A stretch of DNA of 64,000 nucleotides, taken from positions 1-64,000 of the forward strand of contig NZ_VUMH01000013.1 of assembly GCF_009696265.1 (NCBI RefSeq), in the 5' to 3' direction. Made by a program: the position numbers and the translations under genes. The first letter of the stretch is position 1; every line of letters starts with the position of its first letter. This document shows, piece by piece, positions 34,324-42,863 of this stretch. The stretch comes from Desulfovibrio porci (GTDB taxonomy: Bacteria > Desulfobacterota > Desulfovibrionia > Desulfovibrionales > Desulfovibrionaceae). The notes below the pieces were generated by a model that saw nothing but the letters and a program-made list of their open reading frames with translations, searched no databases and was not told the DNA's origin.

Positions 34324-35715
34324 ATGTTGAGTGATTCCCTTGCCAAGGAATTCGAGGCCATTGTCGGTAAGGAAAATGTCTTTACCAGTGAAGCGGACCG
34401 CCAGAACTATTCGTATGACTCCTGCGTGTGGACTCCGTGCATTCCCGGCGGTGTGGTGCGCCCCACCAACACCGAGCAGCTCGGCCCGATTATCGAGCTC
34501 TGCTACAAGGAAGGCATTCCCATGACCGTGCGCGGCGCGGGCACCAACCTTTCCGGCGGCACCATTCCGGACACCACCGATACCATCGTCATCCTGACCA
34601 CCGCCCTGAACCGCATTCTTGAAATCAACGAGGAAGACCTCTACGCCATCGTGGAACCCGGCGTCATCACCGCCCCCATGGCCGCGACCATCGCCTCCAA
34701 GGGCCTTTTCTATCCCCCGGATCCGGGCTCCATGTCCGTGTCCACCATCGGCGGCAACGTGGCCGAAAACTCGGGCGGCCTGCGCGGCCTGAAATACGGC
34801 ACCACCAAAGATTATGTCATGGGCATGGAAGTCTATGCCAATACCGGCGATCTGGTGCGTTGCGGTTCGCGTTGCGTGAAATGCGCCACCGGCTATGCCA
34901 TTTCGCCCCTTCTGGTGGGCAGCGAAGGCACCCTGGCCGTTACCAGCCAGGTGACCCTGAAGCTCGTGCCCCCGCCGAAGGCCTCCAAAGCCATGATGGC
35001 CCTGTTCACGGACATGCAGTCCGCCTCCAAGGCCGTGGCCGCCATCATCTCCGCCCACGTGGTGCCGTGTACGCTGGAATTCCTGGACCACGCCACCATC
35101 AACTACGTGGAAGACTATGTGAAGATTGGTCTGCCCCGCGACGCTGGCGCCATGCTGCTGGTCGAAGTGGACGGCCATCCCGCCCAAGTCGAGGACGACG
35201 CCGCCGTGGTGGAAAAGGTGCTCAAGGACTGCGGCTCCACGGAAGTGGTCGTGGCCAAGGACGCCGAACAGAAAAAGAACATCTGGGAAGCCCGCCGCGT
35301 GGCCATTCCGGCCCTCGCCCGCGCCAAACCCACCTTTATGATGGAAGACGTCACCGTCCCCCGTTCCAAGATCCCGGCCATGATCGCGGGTCTGGAAAAA
35401 ATCGCCAAGGACCGCAACGTGACCATCGCCACCTTCGGCCATGCCGGCGACGGCAACCTGCATCCCGGCATCCTCTGCGACAAGCGCGACAAGCAGGAAT
35501 GGGCCCGTGTGGAACTGGCCGTGGACGATCTCTTCAACCTCGGTCTTGAACTCAAGGGCACGCTTTCCGGCGAGCACGGCATCGGTCTTGCCAAAAAGCA
35601 GTGGCTTGAGCAGGAGACTTCGCGCGGTTCCATCATGTTTTCACGCCGGTTGCGCAATGCCTTTGACCCCAAGGGCCTGTTTAATCCGGAGAAAATCGTC
35701 GGAGCCCGTGGGTAG
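34324..35715 (+). CDS. FAD-binding D-lactate/glycolate oxidase subunit (GlcD type)
   Basis: 463-residue flavoprotein of the FAD-binding 4/oxidase C family. The FAD domain has TVRGAGTNLSGG, PPDPGSMSVSTIGGNVAENS and GSEGTLAV. The substrate domain ends with HAGDGNLHPGIL, GEHGIGLAKK and FDPKGLFNPEKI, all family hallmarks. It oxidises D-lactate or glycolate to pyruvate or glyoxylate and passes electrons to the Fe-S partner encoded next. It starts 45 bases after the malic enzyme gene; GGGG lies upstream of the ATG. Similar GlcD-type proteins act as lactate dehydrogenases in sulfate reducers (established for the group), so lactate is the likely substrate here. Confidence 0.9.
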   Translation: MLSDSLAKEFEAIVGKENVFTSEADRQNYSYDSCVWTPCIPGGVVRPTNTEQLGPIIELCYKEGIPMTVRGAGTNLSGGTIPDTTDTIVILTTALNRILEINEEDLYAIVEPGVITAPMAATIASKGLFYPPDPGSMSVSTIGGNVAENSGGLRGLKYGTTKDYVMGMEVYANTGDLVRCGSRCVKCATGYAISPLLVGSEGTLAVTSQVTLKLVPPPKASKAMMALFTDMQSASKAVAAIISAHVVPCTLEFLDHATINYVEDYVKIGLPRDAGAMLLVEVDGHPAQVEDDAAVVEKVLKDCGSTEVVVAKDAEQKKNIWEARRVAIPALARAKPTFMMEDVTVPRSKIPAMIAGLEKIAKDRNVTIATFGHAGDGNLHPGILCDKRDKQEWARVELAVDDLFNLGLELKGTLSGEHGIGLAKKQWLEQETSRGSIMFSRRLRNAFDPKGLFNPEKIVGARG

Positions 35716-35771
35716 AAAATCCGCCGGGGCGGCTTCTGGCCGCCCCGGAACCATAAATCTCAAGCAGCCGG

Positions 35772-37106
35772 ATGGACGGCAAAAACCTTTCCGTCCGGCA
35801 CTGGGGCTGGAGCATGAACGATCTTACCAGGCTTGCCAATTCGTTGATGGCTCTGGACGACAAGCTGGTCTCCTGCATGAAATGCGGCTTCTGCCAGGCC
35901 TTCTGCCCGGTTTTTGACGAAACCGGCGAAGAAGGCGACGTGACCCGAGGCAAAATCGCCCTTGTGGAAAACCTGGCCCACCTTGTCATCCAAGATCCTG
36001 AAGCGGTTTACGAACGGCTTTCCCGTTGTCTTCTCTGCGGCGGCTGCAACTTCAGTTGCCCGGCCGGCGCGCCCACCATGGAAATTTTCCTCGAAGCGCG
36101 CGCCATTGTGGTCAGCTATCTGGGGCTTTCCCCCATCAAGAAAGCCATTTTCCGGACCTTGCTGCCCAATCCGCGGCTGTTCAACACCCTGATGAAACTG
36201 AGCTCGCCCTTCCAGGGCCTGTTCATCAAAAAAGACAATTCGCCGCAGAACACGGCCTGTGTGCCCATGTTCAAGGCTTTCATCGGCGAACGTCACATTC
36301 CCATGCTGGCCAAAAAGACGCTTTCGGCCAAAGTGGGTCCCCGCGACACCCCGGCCGGCAAAAGCGGCCTGAAGGTGGCCTTCTTCCCCGGCTGCATGGG
36401 CGACAAGATCTACACCGACATGTCCGAAGCCTGTCTGAAGGTTTTTGAACACCACGGCGTGGGCGTCTACATGCCTGACAATCAGGCCTGCTGCGGCATT
36501 CCGTCGCTGACTTCCGGCGATCTGAAGAGCTTCGGCAAACTGGCCGCCTACAATCTGGATCTGTTTGCGAAGAGCAAGTTCGACTACATCATCACGCCCT
36601 GCTCTTCCTGCACCGCCACCATCAAGGAACATTGGCAGAACGCTGAGGACCTCACCCCGGCGCAGCGCGCGTTTGCCCGTACGCTGGGCGAAAAAGCCAT
36701 GGACATCAACGCCTTTGTGGTGGACGTGCTCAAAGTTACGCCGCCCGAGGGCGCGGGCCAGGGCAAGACCAAGGTCACGTATCACGAATCCTGCCACCTG
36801 ATGAAATCCCTGCACGTCAGCAAACAGCCCAGGGATCTCGTCAAGATGAACAAGGACTACCAGCTTGTGCCCATGAAGGAAGCCGACCACTGCTGTGGCT
36901 GCGGCGGCACCTTCACCCTGACCCAACCCGAACTCTCCGCCAAGATCGGCCAGCGTAAACGCGACAATATCGTGGCCAGCGGCGCGGACGTGGTGGCTAT
37001 GGGCTGCCCGGCCTGCATGATGCAGATCTCGGACATGCTCGCCCGCAACCACGACTCGGTCAAAGTCAAGCACACCATTGAAATCTACGCGGACTCCCTG
37101 TCCTAA
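35772..37106 (+). CDS. Fe-S oxidoreductase subunit of the lactate/glycolate oxidase (GlcF/LldE type)
   Basis: 444 residues. Two ferredoxin-type [4Fe-4S] motifs are CMKCGFCQAFCP and CLLCGGCNFSCP (about 36-100). Two CCG (heterodisulfide-reductase D-like) domains are marked by FFPGCMGDKIY with ACCGIP, and YHESCHLM with CCGCGGTF. It takes electrons from the FAD subunit encoded upstream and feeds the membrane quinone pool or a partner (known of the family). The start is unsure: ATG 35772 has no good ribosome site; ATG 35814 (M-N-D-L-T-R) has GGAG very close. Without a membrane helix it must be a peripheral cytoplasmic subunit. A strong hairpin follows at 37113. Confidence 0.88.
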   Translation: MDGKNLSVRHWGWSMNDLTRLANSLMALDDKLVSCMKCGFCQAFCPVFDETGEEGDVTRGKIALVENLAHLVIQDPEAVYERLSRCLLCGGCNFSCPAGAPTMEIFLEARAIVVSYLGLSPIKKAIFRTLLPNPRLFNTLMKLSSPFQGLFIKKDNSPQNTACVPMFKAFIGERHIPMLAKKTLSAKVGPRDTPAGKSGLKVAFFPGCMGDKIYTDMSEACLKVFEHHGVGVYMPDNQACCGIPSLTSGDLKSFGKLAAYNLDLFAKSKFDYIITPCSSCTATIKEHWQNAEDLTPAQRAFARTLGEKAMDINAFVVDVLKVTPPEGAGQGKTKVTYHESCHLMKSLHVSKQPRDLVKMNKDYQLVPMKEADHCCGCGGTFTLTQPELSAKIGQRKRDNIVASGADVVAMGCPACMMQISDMLARNHDSVKVKHTIEIYADSLS

Positions 37107-37112
37107 AGCGAT

Positions 37113-37142
37113 GCCGCTCCCCCCGGCGACGGGGGGAGCGGC
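37113..37142 (+). other. Strong intercistronic hairpin before citD
   Basis: GCCGCTCCCCCCG-GCGA-CGGGGGGAGCGGC, a 13-bp perfect stem six bases after the Fe-S subunit gene. A second small one, CCGGCC-GCAA-GGCCGG, lies at 37161-37176. There is no U tract; probably a mRNA processing or stability element that separates the oxidase and citrate lyase parts of the message. Confidence 0.65.
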
Positions 37143-37310
37143 CATGGCCTGATTTCAATCCCGGCCGCAAGGCCGGAACAGCACGAGCTGCCTGAAAAAC
37201 CTTTCCGGCGGACCATGTTGCGACACCACGCCCGACTTTCGCAACACACCCGACATTGCGCGTCTGGCGCAACCTCTTCCCTCGACAGGCAAAGACCAGG
37301 AGGCAGCCCT

Positions 37311-37580
37311 ATGAAACTGAACAAAACCGGTGAAGCCGGCGCGGCGGAAAGCGGCGACATTCTTGTGACCGTCGCCCCCTCCGAAGAGTCCGGCATCCAG
37401 ATCGAACTGAGCGGCAAGTCCGTCATCCTCAAACAGTTCGGCAGACAGATCAGGGAACTGATCCGGAAGACCGCCGAGGAAAACGGCCTGGAAAACGCCC
37501 GGATCAGCGCCAAGGACAACGGCGCTCTTGACTGCACCATCAAAGCCAGAGTCCGCGCCGCCATCCAGCGGGCTGTTTAA
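37311..37580 (+). CDS. citD: CitD, citrate lyase acyl carrier (gamma) subunit
   Basis: 89-residue carrier protein that holds the phosphoribosyl-dephospho-CoA group of citrate lyase. The serine for the prosthetic group fits the AESGDILVTVAP segment (Ser14), as in CitD proteins. The helix-forming FGRQIRELIRKTAEENGLEN and the ARISAKDNGALDCTIKARV end are typical. AGGAGG precedes the ATG. It is followed after 12 bases by the short CitE-like gene and then citF, the usual D-E-F order. The genes needed to make and attach the cofactor (citX, citG) and to acetylate it (citC) are not in the window. Confidence 0.9.
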   Translation: MKLNKTGEAGAAESGDILVTVAPSEESGIQIELSGKSVILKQFGRQIRELIRKTAEENGLENARISAKDNGALDCTIKARVRAAIQRAV

Positions 37581-37592
37581 AGGAGTCGCAGC

Positions 37593-38285
37593 ATGAAAAG
37601 CATTTTGCTCATCAACGGCAACGACCCCAAAGCCCTGCTCAACTCCACTCTCTACGGCGCGGACGCTGTGGCCTATGACCTGCACGAAGCCGTGAGCGCC
37701 GATGACAAGGACGCCGCACGCCTGCTGCTGCAGGAAGCCCTGGCCTTCTTTGATTTTGGCGACTCAGGCGTTTTTGTGCGCGTGAACCCCATGGACGAAG
37801 GCGGCGGAGAAGACATCGCCGTGGCGGGCAAGGGAAAACCGCAAGCTTTTATTCTGCCGCGCGCCGATGCGCAAAGCCTGCCCCAGGCCGACGCGGCCAT
37901 TGCCGCGCTGGAAGCCGCAAACGGTTTTGCCGCCGGGTCCGTCAAACTGATTCCCACTGTGGAATCCGTTGCCGCTCTGGAGAACATCAGCGCTCTGCTG
38001 TCGTCCTGCCCCAGAATCATGGCCGTGATCTTCAACGCCGGAAACTTTCTGAAGGATCTGGGCGTGGCCGAGACCGGCGACGCCGGCCAGATTCTCTACG
38101 CCCGCAGCAAGGTGGCCCTGGCCTGCCGCGCGGTCGGCATTCCGGCCATTGACCGGCCCTGGAACGATGTGAAGAACCGCGACGGCTTTGAGGCCGACGC
38201 CCGCAACGGCAGGGCCGTGGGCTTCAGCGGCAAGCTGGCTGTCAGCGGCGGCCAGGTGCCGCCGATCAACGAAATTTTCGCCTGA
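37593..38285 (+). CDS. Short CitE-like protein, probable pseudoenzyme
   Basis: 230 residues against about 290 for CitE. The fold is recognisable: LLINGNDPKALLN at the start, the glutamate in IPTVESVAALENI, ARSKVALACRAVGIPAIDRP. But the metal and catalytic motifs are changed: the usual D-L-E-D-A-V reads D-L-H-E-A-V, and the G-x-x-D loop reads IFNAGNFLKD. The N-terminal V-P-G is lost. It occupies the normal citE place between citD and citF. It may be a structural replacement for CitE in the complex, with the catalytic role taken by the full-length CitE at 32001, or an enzyme for another acyl group (inference). It is well framed, with AAAGGAGTCGCAGC before the ATG. Confidence 0.82.
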   Translation: MKSILLINGNDPKALLNSTLYGADAVAYDLHEAVSADDKDAARLLLQEALAFFDFGDSGVFVRVNPMDEGGGEDIAVAGKGKPQAFILPRADAQSLPQADAAIAALEAANGFAAGSVKLIPTVESVAALENISALLSSCPRIMAVIFNAGNFLKDLGVAETGDAGQILYARSKVALACRAVGIPAIDRPWNDVKNRDGFEADARNGRAVGFSGKLAVSGGQVPPINEIFA

Positions 38286-38502
38286 CCCGGCCCTCCCGGC
38301 GGGTCTGGAGCGTTTCATGCCTGAGATGCCCGCTTGCCGACAGGCAACGCCCGCCGACTCGCATTGTGCGGCAAAAATGTGCAGGCAAAACTCCTTGCAG
38401 GGCCGATGACGCTTTTCATGCGAGAACCGCCCCAAGCCCGCCGCACGAAGCCTTGCCGACGCCCCGGGCAGCACACAGTTAAGGAAGATGAGGGAAAAAG
38501 AC

Positions 38503-40062
38503 ATGAAAAACATCCTCGGCCGTGAAATCCCCGAATATATCGAGGGCTATGGTCAGGTAAGGCCATATAAAGGCGCCTACGCCAGCATCGACCCCAGAAC
38601 CAGAACCACCATCACCCGCCGCTCGATCAAGCCCGGCAACAAGCTGGAGCCCGGCGACGCCAAGCTGCTGGCCTCCATTGAGGAAGCCGTGGAAAAAACG
38701 GGCCTCAAGGACGGCATGACCGTGTCCTTTCACCACCATCTGCGCAATGGCGACTACGTCACCAACATGGTTATGAAAGTCATTGCGGACAAGGGCATCA
38801 AGGACATTCACGTGGCGGCCACCGGCATTTTCGCCTGTCACGAGCCCCTGGTGGAATACATCAAATCCGGCGTCATCACCGGCATTTCCGTCAACTACAT
38901 TTCACCCGGCCCGGTGGCCAAGGCCATCACCAAGGGCCTGCTGTCCAAACCGGCGGTCTTCCGCAGCCACGGCGGCCGCCCGCGCGCCGTGGAGGCCGGC
39001 GACCTGCATGTGGACGTGGCCTTCATCGCCGCGCCCTGCTGCGACCATTACGGCAATATCAACGGCACCCACGGCAAATCGGCCTGCGGCGTGCTCTCCT
39101 ATATCTATCCCGACGCCCAGTACGCCGACCAAGTGGTGGCCGTGACGGACAATCTGGTGCCCTACCCGGCCTGCCCCATTGAAATCACTCAGGATTTCGT
39201 GGACTACGTGGTGACCGTGGATTCCATCGGCGATCCCAACGGCATTGTCTCCGGCACCACCAAGGTCACCTCCGACCCCATCGGCCTGAAAATCGCGGCG
39301 GCGGCAGCCGAGCTCATCGACGAGACCGGCTACATCAAGGAAGGCATGTCCTGCCAGACCGGCGCGGGCGGCACCTCCCTGGCCGTGGCCGCCGAGATCA
39401 AAAAACGCATGCAGGCCAAGGGCGTAGTGGGCTCCTTCGGCGCGGGCGGCATCACCGCCTACTTTGTGGAAATGCTCAACGAAGGCCTGTTCCGCGCGCT
39501 CTTCGACGTGCAGGACTTCGACCTGGTTTCCGTGGCTTCGGCGGGCAGCAATCCCAAGCACATGGCCATGAGCGGTTCGCTTTACGGCAACCCGCACAAC
39601 TGCGGCCCGGTGGTCAACAATCTGGACATCATGATCCTTGGCGCCACGGAAATCGACACGGACTTCAACGTCAACGTGGTCACCGGCTCGGACGGCACCA
39701 TCATGGGCGCTTCCGGCGGGCACAACGACACGGCGGCGGGCAGCAAGATCTCCATTGTGGTCACCAACCTGCTCAAGGGCCGCCTCTGCGTGCTGCGCGA
39801 CAAGGTGACCACCGTGACCAGCCCCGGCGAAACCATCGACGCGCTGGTCACGGACCGGGGCATCGCCATCAACCCCCGCCGGACCGACCTGCTGGAAAAA
39901 CTGAAGAATTCCAAGCTGCCCATCATGGACATCAACACACTCAAGGAAATCGGCGACAAACTGGCCGGAAAACCCGACCCCATCGAATTCACCGACAGGA
40001 TTGTGGGCGTGGTGGAATACCGCGACGGCACGGTCATTGACGTGGTCAGGCAGCCCAAATAA
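38503..40062 (+). CDS. citF: CitF, citrate lyase alpha subunit (citrate:acetyl-ACP transferase)
   Basis: 519 residues, close to CitF of other bacteria. The alpha subunit swaps acetyl for citryl on the CitD carrier. Family features include SFHHHLRNGDYVTNMVM, SHGGRPRAVEAGDLHVDVAF, SFGAGGITAYFVEML and the C-terminal DRGIAINPRRTDLLEKL. The start at 38503 (M-K-N-I-L-G) has GAGGG eight bases upstream. An ATG at 38488 is closer to AAGGA but too close for good initiation. It is the last gene of the cluster; a hairpin at 40082 and a terminator at 40151 follow. With CitD and a CitE it would form the citrate lyase complex; no citrate carrier gene is seen here. Confidence 0.92.
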   Translation: MKNILGREIPEYIEGYGQVRPYKGAYASIDPRTRTTITRRSIKPGNKLEPGDAKLLASIEEAVEKTGLKDGMTVSFHHHLRNGDYVTNMVMKVIADKGIKDIHVAATGIFACHEPLVEYIKSGVITGISVNYISPGPVAKAITKGLLSKPAVFRSHGGRPRAVEAGDLHVDVAFIAAPCCDHYGNINGTHGKSACGVLSYIYPDAQYADQVVAVTDNLVPYPACPIEITQDFVDYVVTVDSIGDPNGIVSGTTKVTSDPIGLKIAAAAAELIDETGYIKEGMSCQTGAGGTSLAVAAEIKKRMQAKGVVGSFGAGGITAYFVEMLNEGLFRALFDVQDFDLVSVASAGSNPKHMAMSGSLYGNPHNCGPVVNNLDIMILGATEIDTDFNVNVVTGSDGTIMGASGGHNDTAAGSKISIVVTNLLKGRLCVLRDKVTTVTSPGETIDALVTDRGIAINPRRTDLLEKLKNSKLPIMDINTLKEIGDKLAGKPDPIEFTDRIVGVVEYRDGTVIDVVRQPK

Positions 40063-40081
40063 CGCCGCCGACAAGAGATAA

Positions 40082-40112
40082 CGACATTAAACCGCCGTGC
40101 GGTTCAATGTCG
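40082..40112 (+). other. Hairpin after citF
   Basis: CGACATTAAACCGC-CGT-GCGGTTCAATGTCG, a 14-bp stem with one mismatch, 20 bases after the citF stop codon. There is no U tract. A canonical terminator follows at 40151. Confidence 0.65.
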
Positions 40113-40150
40113 GCGTGGTCGAGCTGAGGTTGGAGCTTCCCTCGCCGCGT

Positions 40151-40194
40151 AGCCCCGGCATAACCGTTATCCCGCGGATATGCCGGGGCTTTTT
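40151..40194 (+). terminator. Rho-independent terminator of the citrate lyase cluster
   Basis: AGCCCCGGCATA (40151-40162) pairs perfectly with TATGCCGGGGCT (40179-40190), followed by TTTT. The loop is 16 bases. Confidence 0.88.
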
Positions 40195-40263
40195 CGCGCC
40201 TGAGGCTGCCGACTTTGGCGACAGCCTCGAAAATAGGGAGCAGGTCGCAGCTATGCTGCGCTG

Positions 40264-40483
40264 TTAGAGCAAGTTTACTTTAAAATTGCTCACAGAGTCG
40301 AGCAAAGTGAGACTCATCTCTGCTCTCTTCATCCGTAACTCGCTTCGCTCGAACGGCTGAAGGCGCCGCGACGCCGGAGTAGCCGCAATTCACTCGCGGC
40401 GTGCAGCTCCGGCGGAGACGTGAAACTTATGGGTTAGAACATCGTGTCCCGCTCATGTATAATCTTAAAGTTAATTCGCTCCA
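40264..40483 (+). repeat. Dispersed composite repeat, copy R4 (long and diverged)
   Basis: It begins TTAGAGCAAG-TTTACTTTAA with an inverted GAGCAA/TTGCTC hairpin, then has a longer spacer. GCAATTCACTCGCGGCGTGC and GGAGACGTGAAAC match the conserved block, and TTAAAGTTAATTCGCTCC is the end. It fills most of the 568-base gap between citF and the cytochrome gene. The remainder (40484-40630) includes CAAACCGCGCGAAGCGGGAT, which resembles the hairpin at 53362. Confidence 0.55.
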
Positions 40484-40630
40484 GTTGGCCAAAGGCGCTC
40501 CGAAGGGGCATTTCCCTTGGCGCAGAGCAGCGACAGCTTTTCGTGTCTTTCCGCTCGGCTGCTCTGCCGCCGTTAGCGGCGCAAACCGCGCGAAGCGGGA
40601 TTTGTCATCCGTCTGGCGCGCGCTTTCAGC

Positions 40631-41059
40631 TTATTTGGCCTCTGAGGCAGCGGCCGCGCGGGCCTGCGGGCTCATGTGGCAGGGACGGCAGCCTTTGAAA
40701 TTGGGATATTTGCCTGCCAGTTTTCGGTGACAGCCGTAACAGGAACGGTCCGTATCCGGGGAATGGTAGGCCATGAACAGGCTCATGGGATCGCGTTCGC
40801 GCGCGCCCTTGATGGAATGGCAGTCCTCGTTGGTACAGGAGGCGTAGCGGTTTCCCGGCAGCCCTTCATGGTGGCAGGTGCGGCATTTGACATCCTTGTG
40901 CGAGGAATGCCTGAACATGACGTACATGCGCTTGGAGGTGCCGTCATTGAGTTCAATGGGTTTCTTGATAGTGTTCAGATTTCCCCGTGTCTCCTGGGCC
41001 TGCGCCTGCACGGCGCACAGCAGGGAAAGCACGAACAGGGCAACAACGAAATATCTCAT
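40631..41059 (-). CDS. Tetraheme cytochrome c3 subunit of formate dehydrogenase
   Basis: 142-residue periplasmic cytochrome. The signal peptide (1-21, ending AVQAQA) is followed by four heme motifs: CRTCH, CTNEDCH (a C-x4-C-H site), CYGCH and CRPCH. The sixth ligands are supplied by other His residues, including RHSSHKD before the first heme. This is the class III cytochrome c3 pattern. AGGAG lies seven bases before the ATG at 41059. It is the last gene of the fdhA-fdhB-fdhE-c3 operon; a dedicated c3 encoded with formate dehydrogenase accepts its electrons in Desulfovibrio (established for FdhABC3). The C-terminal Ala/Lys tail is short and unremarkable. Confidence 0.92.
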   Translation of the reverse strand: MRYFVVALFVLSLLCAVQAQAQETRGNLNTIKKPIELNDGTSKRMYVMFRHSSHKDVKCRTCHHEGLPGNRYASCTNEDCHSIKGARERDPMSLFMAYHSPDTDRSCYGCHRKLAGKYPNFKGCRPCHMSPQARAAAASEAK

Positions 41060-41072
41060 GAAGACGCTCCTG

Positions 41073-42068
41073 TTAAAAAAGATTCCAGAAGGAAGCTTTG
41101 AGCGGGCCCAACCCTTTGCGCGCCGCGACCATGTCCAAGTGTAGCATGCCCAGGGCCATGGCGTCCATGTCCGGAATCGCGTCGTTCTCGCGCAGGTCGA
41201 GCGTGGGGCAGTAGGTTTTGCAGCTGGTGCACCAGTCCAGGCGCTCTCCCCGGGCCGCCCCGCTTTCGCGCAGAATTTCCATGACGCCGTTGCCGTCCTT
41301 CCCGCAGGAGGGGCAGGCGCCCCGCCGGAATTTCCAGTTTGTGCCGCACAGCGAACAGTAGAGATGCTTTTTTCCGCCGCCGCCGGAAAGAAAGGCGTTT
41401 TTCTCTTCAAAAAACGGTTTGTCCAGCCAGCCGATAACCGGGAAAGAGCCGCAGACCGGGCAATAACCCTGCCGCCACGCGCCCTCTTCGTCCCAGGGCG
41501 CGGCGTTCCGTTCTTCCCGCTCAACCTGTCCGGTTTGGACGGCACGCGCGGCCAGGGCACGCAGGGGCGGTGAAAGAATAAATTCCGCTGCGAATTCCAG
41601 CAGTTCCGGGACCAGACCGGCCTCATCCGCGAGATTCCGGAACGCCGGGGCATCGCCGCTCAGCATAGCCCGGGCCAGGGCGTCGCGCCGGTCCGGCTCA
41701 GAATCCGGCCCCAATACCGGCGGAGCCAGAAAAAAAGCCTCCAGCGCGGTTCTCTGAGAGGCCAGGCTTTCCTGGGCGCAAAGCAGGGGCAGCAGCCTTT
41801 CCGCGGCCGTGCGCACGCTGATGCACAATCCCGTCAGGGGAGCGCCCGCCAGCAGGCTCAAGCCCCGCGCGGCCCGCTCTGTCTGCCATTCCGGCGGGCA
41901 CGGTCCTCCGGCGGCCGCCGGATTTGTCCATGCCGCCGTCAGTTCGCCGGCCAGAGCCGAACGGGCTGCCAGTAGGTCTTCAAAAGCACGCAACACAGGT
42001 TCCAACACAGGACGGCGCGTAACGACGTCCGCCAGGGTTTGCGCCACGCTCTGACAAGATAGGACCAT
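41073..42068 (-). CDS. fdhE: FdhE-type formate dehydrogenase accessory protein
   Basis: 331-residue cytoplasmic protein needed for maturation of formate dehydrogenase, binding metal through Cys pairs. The second half has four zinc/iron-type motifs: YCPVCGSFP, YCSLCGTNW, ACPSCGKDG and WCTSCKTYCP. The ATG at 42068 is chosen because GGGAG lies five bases upstream; open sequence continues further 5' but without a better signal. It lies 88 bases after fdhB and 13 bases before the cytochrome gene. The same order (alpha, beta, FdhE, c3) is known from Desulfovibrio vulgaris. Confidence 0.9.
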   Translation of the reverse strand: MVLSCQSVAQTLADVVTRRPVLEPVLRAFEDLLAARSALAGELTAAWTNPAAAGGPCPPEWQTERAARGLSLLAGAPLTGLCISVRTAAERLLPLLCAQESLASQRTALEAFFLAPPVLGPDSEPDRRDALARAMLSGDAPAFRNLADEAGLVPELLEFAAEFILSPPLRALAARAVQTGQVEREERNAAPWDEEGAWRQGYCPVCGSFPVIGWLDKPFFEEKNAFLSGGGGKKHLYCSLCGTNWKFRRGACPSCGKDGNGVMEILRESGAARGERLDWCTSCKTYCPTLDLRENDAIPDMDAMALGMLHLDMVAARKGLGPLKASFWNLF

Positions 42069-42156
42069 GTCCGCTCCCCATTGCGCGGAGGACGCGCCTC
42101 CGTCCGAAAAGTGAACACGGCGCGCGGACTTGTTCCGCGCGCCGTGTGGTTCCGCT

Positions 42157-42816
42157 CTATATGAAGGCGGCGTTTTCGTGATAGTATTCCTTTTCTTCCG
42201 CCAACAGATAAATGACACTCACGTCTTCCGCATCCACAAGGTGCGCCTTGGGAAAGCGCTCTTTGGCGACGGCCAGACGCTGTTGCGCCACGGCCAGCAG
42301 AGCCTCGCGCTCGTCAAAGACCATGGCCCCGGTGGGACAGGTTTTGACGCAGATGGGCGGCAGCCCGGCCTCCAGCCGGTCAATGCACATGTCACACTTG
42401 GCGATGCGCCTGGTCGCGGCGTCATAGCGCGGGATATTGTACGGGCAGGCCTCGGTGACGGCGCGCGCATCCTCGGCGCTGAGTTTGGCGCTTTTTTCCG
42501 TGGCCAGCACCGCACCGGTTTTGGCGTCCTTGACCAGCGCGCCGGGCACGGTCATGTCCGCCACGTCCACGCACACGGGCGACAGGCAATGACGGCACTG
42601 ATCCGGAAAGAAATTCCAGACCACGTCGCCCGCCGCGTTGAGATGCTCGTGGAAACGCACTATTTTATAGTTGTTGGGGTTGAGATCCGGGGGATTCTGG
42701 TGTGTGCCGCGCTGCTTTGTGGCGTTGGCCGGAAGATCGTGCCATTCCTTGCAGGCCAGCTGGCAGCCGCGACATGCCGTACACCGCGTGGTGTCGATCA
42801 AAAAGGTTTTCGGCAT
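42157..42816 (-). CDS. fdhB: Formate dehydrogenase beta subunit, four [4Fe-4S] clusters
   Basis: 219-residue electron transfer subunit. Cys motifs are CTACRGCQLACKEW near the start, CRHCLSPVCVDV, CPYNIPR and KCDMCIDRLEAGLPPICVKTCPTGA, the set seen in FdhB/FdoH-like subunits with four clusters. There is no C-terminal membrane helix, so the enzyme is soluble in the periplasm, carried out with the alpha subunit by the Tat route (known of the family). AAGGAG lies seven bases before the ATG at 42816. It is 47 bases behind fdhA. It links the active site to the cytochrome c3 encoded at the end of the operon. Confidence 0.93.
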   Translation of the reverse strand: MPKTFLIDTTRCTACRGCQLACKEWHDLPANATKQRGTHQNPPDLNPNNYKIVRFHEHLNAAGDVVWNFFPDQCRHCLSPVCVDVADMTVPGALVKDAKTGAVLATEKSAKLSAEDARAVTEACPYNIPRYDAATRRIAKCDMCIDRLEAGLPPICVKTCPTGAMVFDEREALLAVAQQRLAVAKERFPKAHLVDAEDVSVIYLLAEEKEYYHENAAFI

Positions 42817-42863
42817 AGCAATGCTCCTTGCGTGGGCGCGCCCCTGCGGACACGCCCGTCCGG

